A program made the translations under genes and the position numbers. Positions 11,952 to 22,905 of a stretch of 64,000 nt of DNA are shown here, piece by piece. Position 1 is the first letter of the stretch; each line of letters starts with the position of its first letter. Below the pieces are notes generated by a model. That model searched no databases, was not told where the DNA came from, and saw nothing but the letters and a program-made list of their open reading frames with translations. The DNA comes from Anarhynchus alexandrinus (taxonomy: Eukaryota > Chordata > Aves > Charadriiformes > Charadriidae): NCBI GenBank assembly GCA_008711295.1, contig VUYV01000003.1:6417765-6481764 (forward strand), given 5' to 3'.

Positions 11952-12590
11952 ATGGACAACAAAAGGAGGGCTAAGGAGGATCTCCATCCTTTATTGGATG
12001 TAGGGGGAAACATAGTGATAAAGGATGAGGAAAAGGCTGAGGTACTTCATGCCTTCTTTGCCTCAGTCTTTAATAGTAAGACCAGTTGTTATGGGGATAC
12101 CCAGCCCCCTGAGCTGGAAGACAGGAATGGGGGCAGAATGAAGTGCCCATAACCCAAGGGGAAATGGTCAGCGACCTGCTACAGCACTTAGACATGCACA
12201 AGTCTATGGGGCCAGATGGAATCCATCAAAGGGTACTGAGGGAACTGGCGGGAGTGGTCTCCAAGCCACTTTACATCATTTATCAGCAGTCCTGGCTATC
12301 CGGGGAGGTCCCAGTTGACTGGAGATTGGGAAATATGACACCCATCTACAAGAAGGGCCGGAAGGAGGTTCTGGGGAACTACAGGCCTGTCAGGCTGACC
12401 TCGGTGCTGGGAAAAGTTATGGAACCTATCATCTTGAGTACCATCATGCAACATGTATAGGACAACCCAGTCAGCATGGGTTTATGAAAGGCAGGTCCTG
12501 CTTGACTAATCTGATCTCCTTCTATGACAAGGTGCCCAGCTTAGTGGTTGAGGGAAAGGCTGTGATTGTTGTTTACCTGGACTTTAGTAG
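11952..12590 (+). pseudogene. CR1 ORF2 linker and N-terminal reverse transcriptase remnant
   Basis: Two overlapping frames (11952-12152 in frame 3 and 12143-12460 in frame 2) encode, in sequence, the 'ADVLNAFFASVFNSKT'-like linker, then the RT fingers with MGPDGIHQRVLRELAGV, IYQQSWLSGEVPVDW and NYRPVRLTSV. After a stop near 12460, motif A (VVYLDFSR-like, about 12567-12590) is still readable. The next bases belong to a downstream part of ORF2, marking the left edge of the internal deletion. Confidence 0.88.
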
Positions 12591-13412
12591 AACAGGCTGG
12601 ATCAATGAACTGAGGCCAACTGTATGACATTCAACATGGCTAAGTGCCAGGACATGCACCTGGGTCACAACAACCCCATGCAATGCTCCAGGCTTGAGGA
12701 AGAGTGGCTGGAAAGCTGCCTGGAGGAAAAGGACCTGGGGGTGTTGGTCAGCGGCCACCTGAGTATGAGCCAGCAGTGCGCCCAGGTGGCCAAGAAGGCC
12801 AATATCATCATGGCTTGTATCAAAAACAGTGTGGCCAGCAGGACTAGGGAAATCATTGTCCCCCTGTACTTGGCACTGGTGAGGCAGCACCTTGACTACT
12901 GTGTTCAGTTTTAGGCCCCTCACTACAAGAAAGACATTGAGGTGCTGGAGCGTGTCCAATGAACAGCAATGAAGCTGGTGAAGGGTCTAGAGCACAAGTC
13001 CTATGAGGAGCAGCTGAGGGAACTGGGGTTGTTTAGCCTGGAGAAAAGGAGACTGAGGGGACACCTTATCACTCTCTACAACTACCTGAGAGGAGGTTGT
13101 AATGACATGGGTGTCAGTCTCTTTTCCCAAACAACCAGTGTTGCTACAAGAGGAAATACCCTCATGTTGTGCCAGGGGAGGTTTAGGATGGATATGAGGA
13201 AAAATTTATTCACCCAAAGGTTATTAGGCATTGGAACAGGCTGCCCAGGGAAGTGGTTGAGTCATCATCCCTGGAGGTATTTAAAAGACATGAAAATGTG
13301 GAGCTTAGAGACATAGTTTAGTGGTGGACTTGGTAGTGCTAGCTTAACTGTTGGACTCGATGATCTTCAAGGTCCTTTCCGACCTAAACAGTGCTATGAT
13401 TCTGATTCTGTG
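12591..13412 (+). pseudogene. CR1 ORF2 C-terminus and 3' end after internal deletion
   Basis: This part resumes at 'aggctggatcaatgaactgaggcc' and reads in frame 3 from 12624 to 12914 ([35 protein letters not shown]). After a TAG at 12912-12914 and a TGA near 12960, the same frame runs from 12969 to 13316 ([13 protein letters not shown]). The 3' untranslated block and octamer tail close the element at about 13412. Confidence 0.9.
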
Positions 13413-16400
13413 ATCTATTTTGAACTAGACTTTAAAACAATATCCTAAATAAACTGTCAGCAAACAGTTAGTATTGTATTTGGCTGTTTTCACACAAACA
13501 TAACATGTAACAGTAGAAAAAAGAAGACATTCAAGCCATATACAAAAAATATTAATCTGTGCACACCACAAATGCAGTTAAAGTAAAAGAGCAATTTGCT
13601 ATGAGTTGACTTGTCCTTACTGTATATAGATATCCATAAGTAGAAGTCTCCAAAAAAAATTAATTGGTTTAAAGCTCGTGTCTTACTTCTTTTTTTTACC
13701 CTAGAAAATAAACAACGATTTCAAGCTACTTAGATGAAAACTGTTATTCTGTCAAACTCCTCAAATACACAGAAAGTAATTTGAAATTGTAAAAAGGTGG
13801 TACATGCTTAACTTTGGTGCTTTTAGATAATTAGGTAATGTTTTTTAGCTCTAAGTGTTGTACATTTTCCTAGTGGTGACATGCTAATTAAGATAAAATG
13901 ATAGAATTTCAGGATAGTGATTAAATAAAGTGAATAATCAAATTGTTCTTGACAAAATGTTGGTAGATATAACGAAGAAACACATTATGTGATATTATTG
14001 GTATGATTTTTTATTTTACGTTTGTTGTTCTGATTAGTTTAACAGTGCATCAAGACAACATCTTACTGACTTTAGGCACAAAAATCTATTTCAGGGCCAA
14101 AATGTGTTCGTTATATGAGTTTAAGATGCATTAATTTGCAAGTCAGAAAGATAGAGCACTTGTAAAACTTGCAAACTTTTCTATAAAAACAAAAATTCAC
14201 ATGTATCTTTTCTAAAGTTATTAGTGGCATAGGTAATTTATTGTAAAAGTAATTTTACAGCATATATTTGTACATTGTACTGTAAAAGAAGAAGCCATAA
14301 ATTCAGCTCAAATATATTATGTTTTAATAGATTCAGAATGTAGAAATACGAATCTCTCAGAAGTTATTGCAACCTTCTCAGTGGTGTTTAGTCAGAAACA
14401 ATATATATTTTGGTCCTAAGGGGGGGACAGTTTTATATCAAATAATGCTGCAAGACATTATTATCCTTACTAACGTTATTTGGAACATCTGAAATAAATC
14501 ATCTAAGTTTCCCTGGCGTATAAATGCAAAACACTTAATTCCTTTGAGTGTTAAATGATAATACATACCTCCTGTTTGGAGATGAGCAGATCATCTTCAG
14601 GAAGAAACAAGATGAGACTTAGATTTTCATGTTCCTTACAGAATAAAAATGCAAATATATATATTTTTGGGTTTTTTTTGTAAATTTGTAAAAAGATTTG
14701 TAAAACTCCTTTTATCTCCTGCATGTTAGTAGCTGAAAAGACATGTTAATATTCACCCTTTTTTTCTGATTTACTCAGAATTTGTGACAAACACTGATAA
14801 GAAACTGAATCCCATTGAAATGGTTCAAGATGTTGTCCTCTTATATCTTCTTTGTCCATAGATCTGCCAGCTCCGCTCCCCTATTTATTTTTACTGTTGG
14901 TTTGTGCTCCTGATTTCTGACACCTTTTGTGGTAGCCACAGCTGGATTGGTACACCTACAAGAGAGACAGTTGTTGGACAAAGACACCTTACCTGCTTGA
15001 GATACTGATGCAGTAAAGCAGAAAGGTGTTACCCGAACACCATCAGTGAAAAAAAGAAGACCAGAAATCTGGTCTGTCCTGACTACATCAGCCATCCTGT
15101 AATTGACTGCCAGATCTGGTGTCTCCTGAGTAAATAGGAAATGTGAAAAAGAGGATAATTTGGTAAGTATCCTATGAAGAAAAATCTCATATATTAGTTG
15201 TTGTTCTACTGTAATTATACAACAATGGGATCAGTGAAATTTTGCTTCTAGTCTAAACATTTAAAAACATAGTGGGCTTGCCTTTACAACATAGTAAAAT
15301 GCCTTTTCCAGCCTAAGCTGCCCTTGTGCATTCAGTTACAGAATCATAGAATTATACATTTGAATGAATTGATCTAAATATAAAATAGTCTGCATTGTAG
15401 CACCCAACACCACTGCAAAAACACAGCACATATCTTTCTATATAAATCATGGGTTCTTTTTTTTCTTTTCTTTATTTTTTTCAGTCAGCTGAATGTATCC
15501 TGGCTGTTGTTTGGGGTTTTTTTTAAGAAATAATTAACAGTTCAATGAACAAGCCAAGTGGGACTTTATACTAAAAATCTGAGTTTAATCTTAGGAGTTT
15601 AGTAGAAACAGTATCTTTATAGGAAATGCAAAACAGGCAGAGGACTGTCAACCCCAGGAGCCTTTTTTGAGCTTTAAGGTATTTAATAGCAGCTCTTGTT
15701 TCCTTAGTGGGTACTGGGAGATATAACTCTTTGCTTTTCTCATGGTCTAGTGCCAATTTAGGGAGTGCCTCTGTGTGAACTCCATTTCAGACTATAACAA
15801 AATTAAAACCTCTATTTCAGTGTAAAATGCCTTTTTTTAAGACCTCATTCTCTCTTTTCCTTCAGAATTCATCATGATCATGTCATTTTTACTTTTCTTG
15901 GCATTTGAAGAGTTCCTAACTGATAGGTGTCTGTATATATATACCCTTTTCAATAACCTGCAACATTCAAAGCAAAAATAAGCTAATCATCCTCGTTTAT
16001 GTTCAGCATTTTCTATGCATATTTGGGGAAGAACTCTTCATTTAGGTCATGTGGATGCTTGAACTGTTTTTGCAGCTCAGCAAATCCAAGTCAAGGATTG
16101 AGAGCAAACTGCGTAACTTTCACTGATATGAAAAGGGACTCTGACGTGGTTAGCTGACCTGGATTTTGAATTGACTGAAAAACCTACATTTTCTGATGCA
16201 AAAGTCAAGAAACAGCCAGCTGTTCTGGTGGCTTCATAAAAACAAAAATATACTGTGCATGACAGAGTAGGGATTGTCAGAATCACTTCTGGTCTTTTCT
16301 CTCCAATACTGCAAAGCTTATTCTAGTTTCATGATTTACCTGAATATCATGGCTAAGAAGGTCTGCAATCTTAAAATGGGCTTCAAAGTCACTGTGGAAC

Positions 16401-17114
16401 TGTGGCAGAGATATTTTGCTCCTCCAGGCTGTGTTGGTTTGAGATTACAAAATGGGTCAGAGAACTTCCGTTTGCAAATGAATGCACACCAGAGCAAAAT
16501 CTTCTGCTACTAAAAAATCAAACTGCTGCCTCTGCAGCCAGATTAGGAGTAACCACCAATTGAAATGTTGTGAACGGTCATTCCGATTTTTAAGGAAAGG
16601 CAGCGTTTTTATCCAGAAAACTAGCTATTCAGCATGAAATCGAGTTGTCTTCCTTCCCTCGTTCTAACAGTGAACTCCATTATTACCCTTCCCACATTTC
16701 TGTGCAGATTTAGATGCAATAACAGAAGCACTTTAGTGATTTTAATGTAAAGAGTATTTATAATTTCAGGGTTTATCATAGTGGTTAAAAAAAATGTTAA
16801 GTGCTCTGCCAAATTTGACTGTGGGAGTCCTACCTATCTCATGATCTACAACCTGGAAAAAGAAAGCAGGATTTCTCAACAATGTGTCTTAAAGATACCC
16901 CAAAGTAAAACTTGACTGAATGCAACTTCCTGGCTAATTTGTCTGTATTCTTCTGTAGGCCTATTTAAAAAGTCAGCTGTAGGTATGACTCCTGCAGTCA
17001 GATTGGTCAAAGCAGTTAACATTGCTTTATACACTATGATAATCCCTGAAAATTATGAAAACTCTTCAGAGTAAGTATGTGCTTTAGAGTTATGGTAAAT
17101 CAGAATTTAGGCTT
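13413..17114. other. intergenic, no gene seen
   Basis: A+T-rich DNA. A short stretch at 15338-15365 ('acagaatcatagaattata') looks like the reverse complement of a CR1 octamer tail, so a heavily eroded minus-strand CR1 end is possible there. T-rich tracts occur at 15460-15482 and 15517-15524. No exon-like or RNA-gene signal is seen. Confidence 0.5.
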
Positions 17115-17704
17115 GTGTTCCTCCAGCAGTAGTTCACTAATGTGAAATCACAGGGCACTCAGAGAGGGACTTCCTGTTTCATATATCTGCCAGATGTTGA
17201 TCATGGGAAGCTACTGCAGGGTGGAAAGTTCCTTCCTAGGAAGGGGAGGCATATTCCTCCCTCACTCCACTGGAACGGGTGCACTCTGCTCATGCGTAGA
17301 TCCGAGCTAAGGAGTAGTGCTTTCGCTCTCAAACACCCAGTAATGAGTGGTGTCACTAAAGGGTCCATACTGGGATCAATACTATTTAATATCTTCATTT
17401 ATGACATAGTGGGATTGGGCTGTAGTAACAGGACAAGGGGCAATGGTTTAAAACTGAAAGAGGGTAGATTTAGATTAGATATAAGGAAGAAATATTTTAC
17501 CATGAGGGTGGTGGGACACCGGAACAGGTTGCCCAGGGAAGCTGTGGATGCCCCATCATTGGAAATGTTCAAGACAAGGCTGGATGGGGCTTTGAGCAAC
17601 CTGGTCTAGTGAAAGATGTCCCTGTAACTGCAAGGGGGGTTAACTAGGTGAACTTTAAAGGTCCTTTCCAACCCAAGCCATTCTATGATTGTACAATTCT
17701 ATGA
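17115..17704 (+). pseudogene. CR1 LINE, short copy with internal deletion
   Basis: The right part (17420-17704) is unmistakably CR1. It has [20 protein letters not shown], then RLPREAVDAPSLEMFKTRLD, then the 'gagcaacctggtctagtg' junction, the 'ggtcctttccaaccc' block and an ATTCTATGA tail. Just upstream, 17340-17415 encodes the RT motif B region (SGVTKGSILGSILFNIFIYD). The two are joined at about 17418-17424 although they lie well over 150 codons apart in full CR1 ORF2, so the FADD box and most of the C-terminal domain are gone. The part before 17330 is less certain and may be flanking DNA. Confidence 0.82.
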
Positions 17705-17935
17705 AAACACCATCTGCATTCAGCGCCTGTACCCAGCTCAACCACAGTGACAGTAATTGAAACAACTATTTAATGTTTTTGCTCCTCCACACTTCTGTGT
17801 ATACCTGTGTTAAACTCCAATACGTTTCATTGATGGTTTGCCATTCATCTCACACTTCCTCCCATAAAGTATCTTAAGTTAGTAGCTGGAGTTGTTAAAT
17901 TCAAGAACTGATTATAATACAATATTTTGCCTTTT

Positions 17936-17955
17936 GGGGCTGGGGTGGGGTGGGG
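17936..17955 (+). other. potential G-quadruplex motif
   Basis: Four runs of GGGG separated by loops of 2, 1 and 1 bases (GGGGCTGGGGTGGGGTGGGG). This meets the strict pattern for an intramolecular four-tetrad quadruplex on the plus strand. It stands out against the A+T-rich surroundings and has no recognised gene beside it. Confidence 0.75.
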
Positions 17956-19370
17956 TAAGGGCAGTGGATAGGAATCAGCCTTATGTCAGATCTTGTCTTG
18001 TAAACTGAGTTAAAACCTGGTAATTAAAACCTCTCTTGAATAAAATTATAACCTTTTACATTTTTGCTGGACCCTATGGAGAAAATCGTGTTTGACACCT
18101 ATTTCTCAAAGGTTTTTAATTTATTTAGAAAGAAAATGAGTCTCCTGGAAAAAGGCAACAGAGCATTTCATGAATTTACAAACAATCAAATGGGTTTGAC
18201 CTTTTAATGGGTGGGTTTATTTCTTTTGCATCCCATGAAGCTCATTTAAATTTAGTGGCAACTCAGAGTACTAGAAAATAATAAAGTAGATTTTGTAATG
18301 AAGCTTGTTTCTTTACTTCTAGAGTATAAAGAAATATATGCATTTATGCATAGAAGTACATGCTGAAGCAGACTACCACTGACAGTCTTAATATTAATGG
18401 ATTTAAATATGACTAAAATTATCTTTCATAATATCGAAATACAAGCTATTCATTACGAGGTGAAATTCTGTAATGCTCTGTTGGTTCCTTACAGCTACTT
18501 AATAAGCATAACTGAGAGCATTTGTCATGTTCATCTCTTTCTGGACGTACTTGGCTTCCCTTCCTGCCATTTCTGATGGTTCTCAATGGTAAGTAAAACA
18601 GTTTGTGATCTGTTTAAAATCTGGCTTTGTGGTGGAAGTTGAGATTCGCCATTTTTACACATCCTTGATATTAGTTGATTCTTGTTATTAAGTTTAGTTT
18701 GGGGTTTCATGCTTGGATACAAAATGTTACTTTGTGGGTGGTTGTTCTTTGCTAGTAAGTCAGCCATGCATGTCTAGGCACTTGTACAACTTCCAGCGAA
18801 GAAGAGATCTGTGCATGCATAAGCATACTTGTGCTACTCTTTCACCTTCTACACATTTATAGAAATAATGAAGTGACCACAGCCATGATATATAGCTGCC
18901 TTTAAAGACACAATTAACATTTTCTGTATAAATTGTTAACTTTTTTTTTTTTTTTCATTTTATGGAAAGAGTACCATAATGCAATTGATTATCCCCTTTA
19001 CACTTCTTAAGAGAAAATGTCTAAACCTACATTTTAAATTCAAAATACCAGCATTTTAGGTTAATAAAGAGCATGCAATCAATTACTTTAACATTATTAT
19101 CTTCAAATTACTTTGCTATATGTATTTAACTATGATTTAATTATTTCCCCCAGTTTTTAGATTGTATAATTTTTAAGTCCTATATTTATTCTATTAGTTT
19201 ATAACATACAACCTACACACTAAACAAGTTATGTTTTCTTTATGCTTTTTGATACTTTGCTTATAATAATTTAATGATGTCTTATGACGAGATAATTTTT
19301 AAAGGACATTAGAGTACTTTAAAGACTGGCGTAATTATTCTTTTGTTTACACTTTCATAAAATTTTATGA

Positions 19371-19405
19371 GATTAGTAGAATTAGTAGATTAGTAGATTA
19401 GTAGA
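19371..19405 (+). repeat. short tandem repeat, GATTAGTA unit
   Basis: About four adjacent imperfect copies of an 8-base unit (GATTAGTA/GAATTAGTA). This is a minisatellite-like expansion within A+T-rich DNA. Confidence 0.8.
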
Positions 19406-20924
19406 ATTTATAACTATGGTGTAGAAAGAGAGGTAGAAAAACTACTGAGCATTACATTACAAATGATGTTGTTATATTTAAGAAATTTAATATATCACTG
19501 ACCAGTTCAGATGAGGCTGCATTTACTGATAAAATTGCAACTTAGAATAAAATTCCAGGAGGCAGGCATACACATTACATTATATACTAAGAAGATGTAC
19601 TATAAAAGACTATATTATAGACTTAGACTACTTTAAAATGAAAACTAAAATAACTATTTCAATCAAATATTTAAGAAAAAAAAAAGGAAAAAAATATTCA
19701 CTAACCTGAGAAAATCTCTATAAAATTCTTCAGAATAGCTTTCTATATCTGTTATGAGTAATCAACAAATAATATCCATTATCTTGAGAGACATACATTG
19801 TCATGATCCACAAAGTGGAAAAATTAGGCTATATTAAGAAACTAAGTAAGAAAACTTGGTGAATTCAAGTACAAATATTGGTTTACATAGTTAGAAATTT
19901 TATAATGTCAGCTAGCATACTTTCTACAACAAACTGAATATATATTTATATCTGATCAGTCAGACCTGTCATTATTGACTTGCTGGCATAGTCAATACTG
20001 TCATTTAAAAAAAGCCCCAGGATAAGGGATGAATTGGGAGAAATTTTTTCTCTAATGATGTCCTCAAAATAATGTAGAGAGTAAACACAGAAATAAAGAC
20101 ATCCTTCTATAAGATTAACCTAAAACTATTAGCATGTAACCTTTTGGGTCATATTTTGCAATGATTATTTATACCACCTGTGTAGATACTACAAATGGGA
20201 AGAAGGAAAGAGGTTGATGGCAACAAAACAACTAGGATTTGAAACTGCCGAAGAAATAAGAAGAGGAAGAGGGACTCCAGAAAAAAACAAACCAATAATT
20301 GGCAGAATTAAAAAGAAAGATAAAACGCTTTTGATCAGTTTAGGTCAGTTTCTAGGTAGAAGTTAAAGATTTAATACAAATGTAGTGATAAAATATCTTT
20401 CTGGATATTTTTGTAGTGTTTTTGTTTAAGTCTAGCTTTTGAGGGAAGCAGAGCAGGGAATAGACTCTGGATTTTTAAAATTTTGAGCAGTGTCAAAACA
20501 AGATTACTGATACACAATTCTTTTTAAGGACCTAAGATTCTGTTAGATTGATACTTTAAAGAAAATAATTGTTAAATAGTTAAATTATCATGTACAGTTT
20601 CATCTTTAGAAATTTTCTTTTCCTTGTAACATACAGCTTTGAAATGCTTAAATAGTTCTCTGTCAGAGCAAGGAAACGTGGACATACTTACAAAATGTTG
20701 TGAAAGACTTTGTATCCTTAAAAACCAAACATAAGAATAATGATGCCTCATCTGTGGAACTTATTTTTCTGTGTTACAGCAATTCACAGACAAATAGGAA
20801 AAAAAACATGGAGACAATGTGCTTTCTTCATGTTTGGCAACAGTGTAACTGTTACAAACCTGCAAATGTTCACAGCTCAATTGGAATTTTGAAATACTGG
20901 AGATAGATAGCTCAGAAGTCCACA

Positions 20925-21250
20925 AGAATAATTAAAGTTTTGGGAAACTTTCCTGTAACAAATACCTCAGGGAGCTCAATCTTCTTAATTTATCAAATAT
21001 AAAGTTGATTGGATCGTGAATATTTCTATAATAAAATGCTTCTCAAATCTAGCAGGCAGTGTCATATAAGAAGGTAATGGAAGCTAAAACTAGAGCAAAT
21101 CAGACTACACATAAAGACAATTCTTTAGGAGTGTGAATCATTGGAACACCTTGTCAAATTGTTGTTAGATCATTCACTGTTGAACATTCTAAAATCAAGA
21201 TTATTTGCGTTTTATTTTGTCCTAAAGACTGGTACTGCAGTTTGATTGCA
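20925..21250 (+). pseudogene. very old CR1-like 3' end
   Basis: Highly eroded, but the translated pattern matches the C-terminal part of CR1-type ORF2. A RIIKVLG-like stretch is followed by a basic block around 21070-21110, then ECESLEHLVKLLLDHSLLNI (about 21130-21195), which corresponds to the conserved 'S..HWN.LP..VV...S...FK..L' block, and finally 'SRLFAFYF'. There is no octamer tail. The divergence suggests a far older insertion than the copies at 2.5-17 kb. Some other CR1/L2-type LINE is possible. Confidence 0.55.
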
Positions 21251-22834
21251 GAAAGTTTATGACACAAAGTATTATAAATCAGCCTACAACAATGGATTTT
21301 ATAATCTATGTATCTACTTCCATTCGCAAGGCAGCAAGAAGTTAACAGCAAGCATGAAATAGACATGAATCTATTTCAACAGCAAATGTTGGCAGAGGAT
21401 CGAAGTAGTTCACCGAGGATCAAAGAGTAAGATAAAAACAGCTACACAGATTTTTTAATGCAAAGAATATGATATAAACTTCTGTAGAGATTTTTCTGCT
21501 ACTGTCTGTTCCCGTATCTTGCCTTGCCTGTGACAAAGTTATTTTTCAAATTTTGAGAAAAAGCAATCAGCAAACCTTTTAATAGTCATTGTTTATATTT
21601 TTATCACTGCACTAATGTTAAAGAAAAAGAGGGCAAAAGAAACTGACAAAAAGTGGTGTCTTAATTTACTGACATCAACAAACAGATTGTTGTCTTGTAG
21701 TATGTATATTTTTGCTGTTGTTGTTTTTGTAACAACAGCATGGTTGCAATTCATGGGAAAGTTATAAAAATATTTGAATAAAAAATAATTTTCTGAGTAG
21801 TCTTCAAAACTGTTTTGGTAGAAATTAAACCATTTTCTTTGGTTTTTTCCCCCAGCTCCAAAAGAGAAATGTAACAACTAATTTAGGTGAAACACTGATG
21901 TCTGTATTTCAAAGCATTTTCAAGGCAAAGAACTAGGATGATTCCTGTGAAAAGCAAGATTTTGGAAAGACTGGCAAAATACCTATAGGGAGTAAAAAAT
22001 GAATCCTCTATACAGGTTTTCATAACAAACATTTATAACAAATGGTTCAGCTTCAAGCCAAGCTCTGTTAATTGTTTTTCCTTAGTATCCTGAGATCACA
22101 ATTTTTAACTCTCTCTCTGAGATCTGGAGACCAAACATTTGTCAGCTGCCCAATTTGTTGTGAAAATGTTAGCTCTCAAGTGAAATTTTAATGTTTCAAA
22201 ATGTCTCTTTCATATTAGACTTGTTTTGCCGGTGTTATAAAATGTGTATTCCTATGAGAGGACACAAAAGGATCTCAGTGCTTAAAGTCAAATATGTTTT
22301 GCAATTGAAGGAGAAAAGAATCTGAGAAGCAGATTTCTGTCTGAAAATGCAAAGCAGCTGATCATTAGATTGTTAGTTTTTCTGTGGAAAGAAGAAAAGC
22401 CTCTCTTTTGGCTGATAATATTTTGCTTGAGAATTAAGTTTGCATAATAATTCTCAGTGTTACATTACTAGAGCAAGAAATGGTTAGCACTTCCTGATAC
22501 CAGCATACTATATGTTCAGACATACAGAATTGAGAACAATATTGGGAATAACAATGGCAATAGTTAATGTCTTCAAAAAGAATTCATTTTTTTTTATGTT
22601 GATCATGGCAAGGTGATTTATATCCAGCTCAGTAGTGGCCAGAAAGCTTTTGTCAGAATTAAAGTTTTTGAATTCCTAATTCCTAGTGGATATATAACCA
22701 CATAAAAACCTCATCAGAGGGGCATCTTTGGGGAATAAACACAGCACAAGCTGCCATATAGAGTAAGAAAAACAAAGCTGTTTCTGTTGCTTGGGGCTTT
22801 CATCTAGCACTTCTAGGAGTTTCAAATCTGTACT

Positions 22835-22905
22835 CTGGCAAATCTCTCGATATGATTTTGGGCAAATTGCCTGGGTCTAGACTCAGGTTCTCAAGGAAGA
22901 TGTCA
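22835..22905 (+). repeat. possible MIR/CORE-SINE fragment
   Basis: The sequence 'tgattttgggcaaattgcctggg...ctcaggttctca' resembles the conserved SINE core ('tgaccttgggcaagtcact...cctcagtttcc'). It is short and diverged, so this is a weak call. Confidence 0.3.

Larger units (their letters stand above)
10620..13412 (+). mobile_element. CR1 LINE, longest copy in the window, internally deleted
   Basis: A CR1 that retains, in order, the apurinic-type endonuclease (10666-11709), the linker and N-terminal RT (11952-12590), and the C-terminal ORF2 with the 3' tail (12590-13412, ending in ATTCT/GATTCTGTGA). Reading frames change at least twice: endonuclease in frame 1, linker in frame 3, RT in frame 2, C-terminus in frame 3. 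At about 12590 the sequence jumps from RT motif A to a region about 120 codons downstream, so the FADD catalytic box is absent. An intact CR1 is usually about 4.5 kb, and ORF1 is missing here. Confidence 0.93.
17705..20920. other. intergenic; G4 motif, oligo-T and a small tandem repeat
   Basis: No gene recognised. The stretch contains a four-run G-quadruplex motif (17936-17955), a T15 tract (18941-18955) and a short GATTAGTA tandem repeat (19371-19405). It is otherwise very A+T-rich, especially 19020-20130. Confidence 0.6.
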
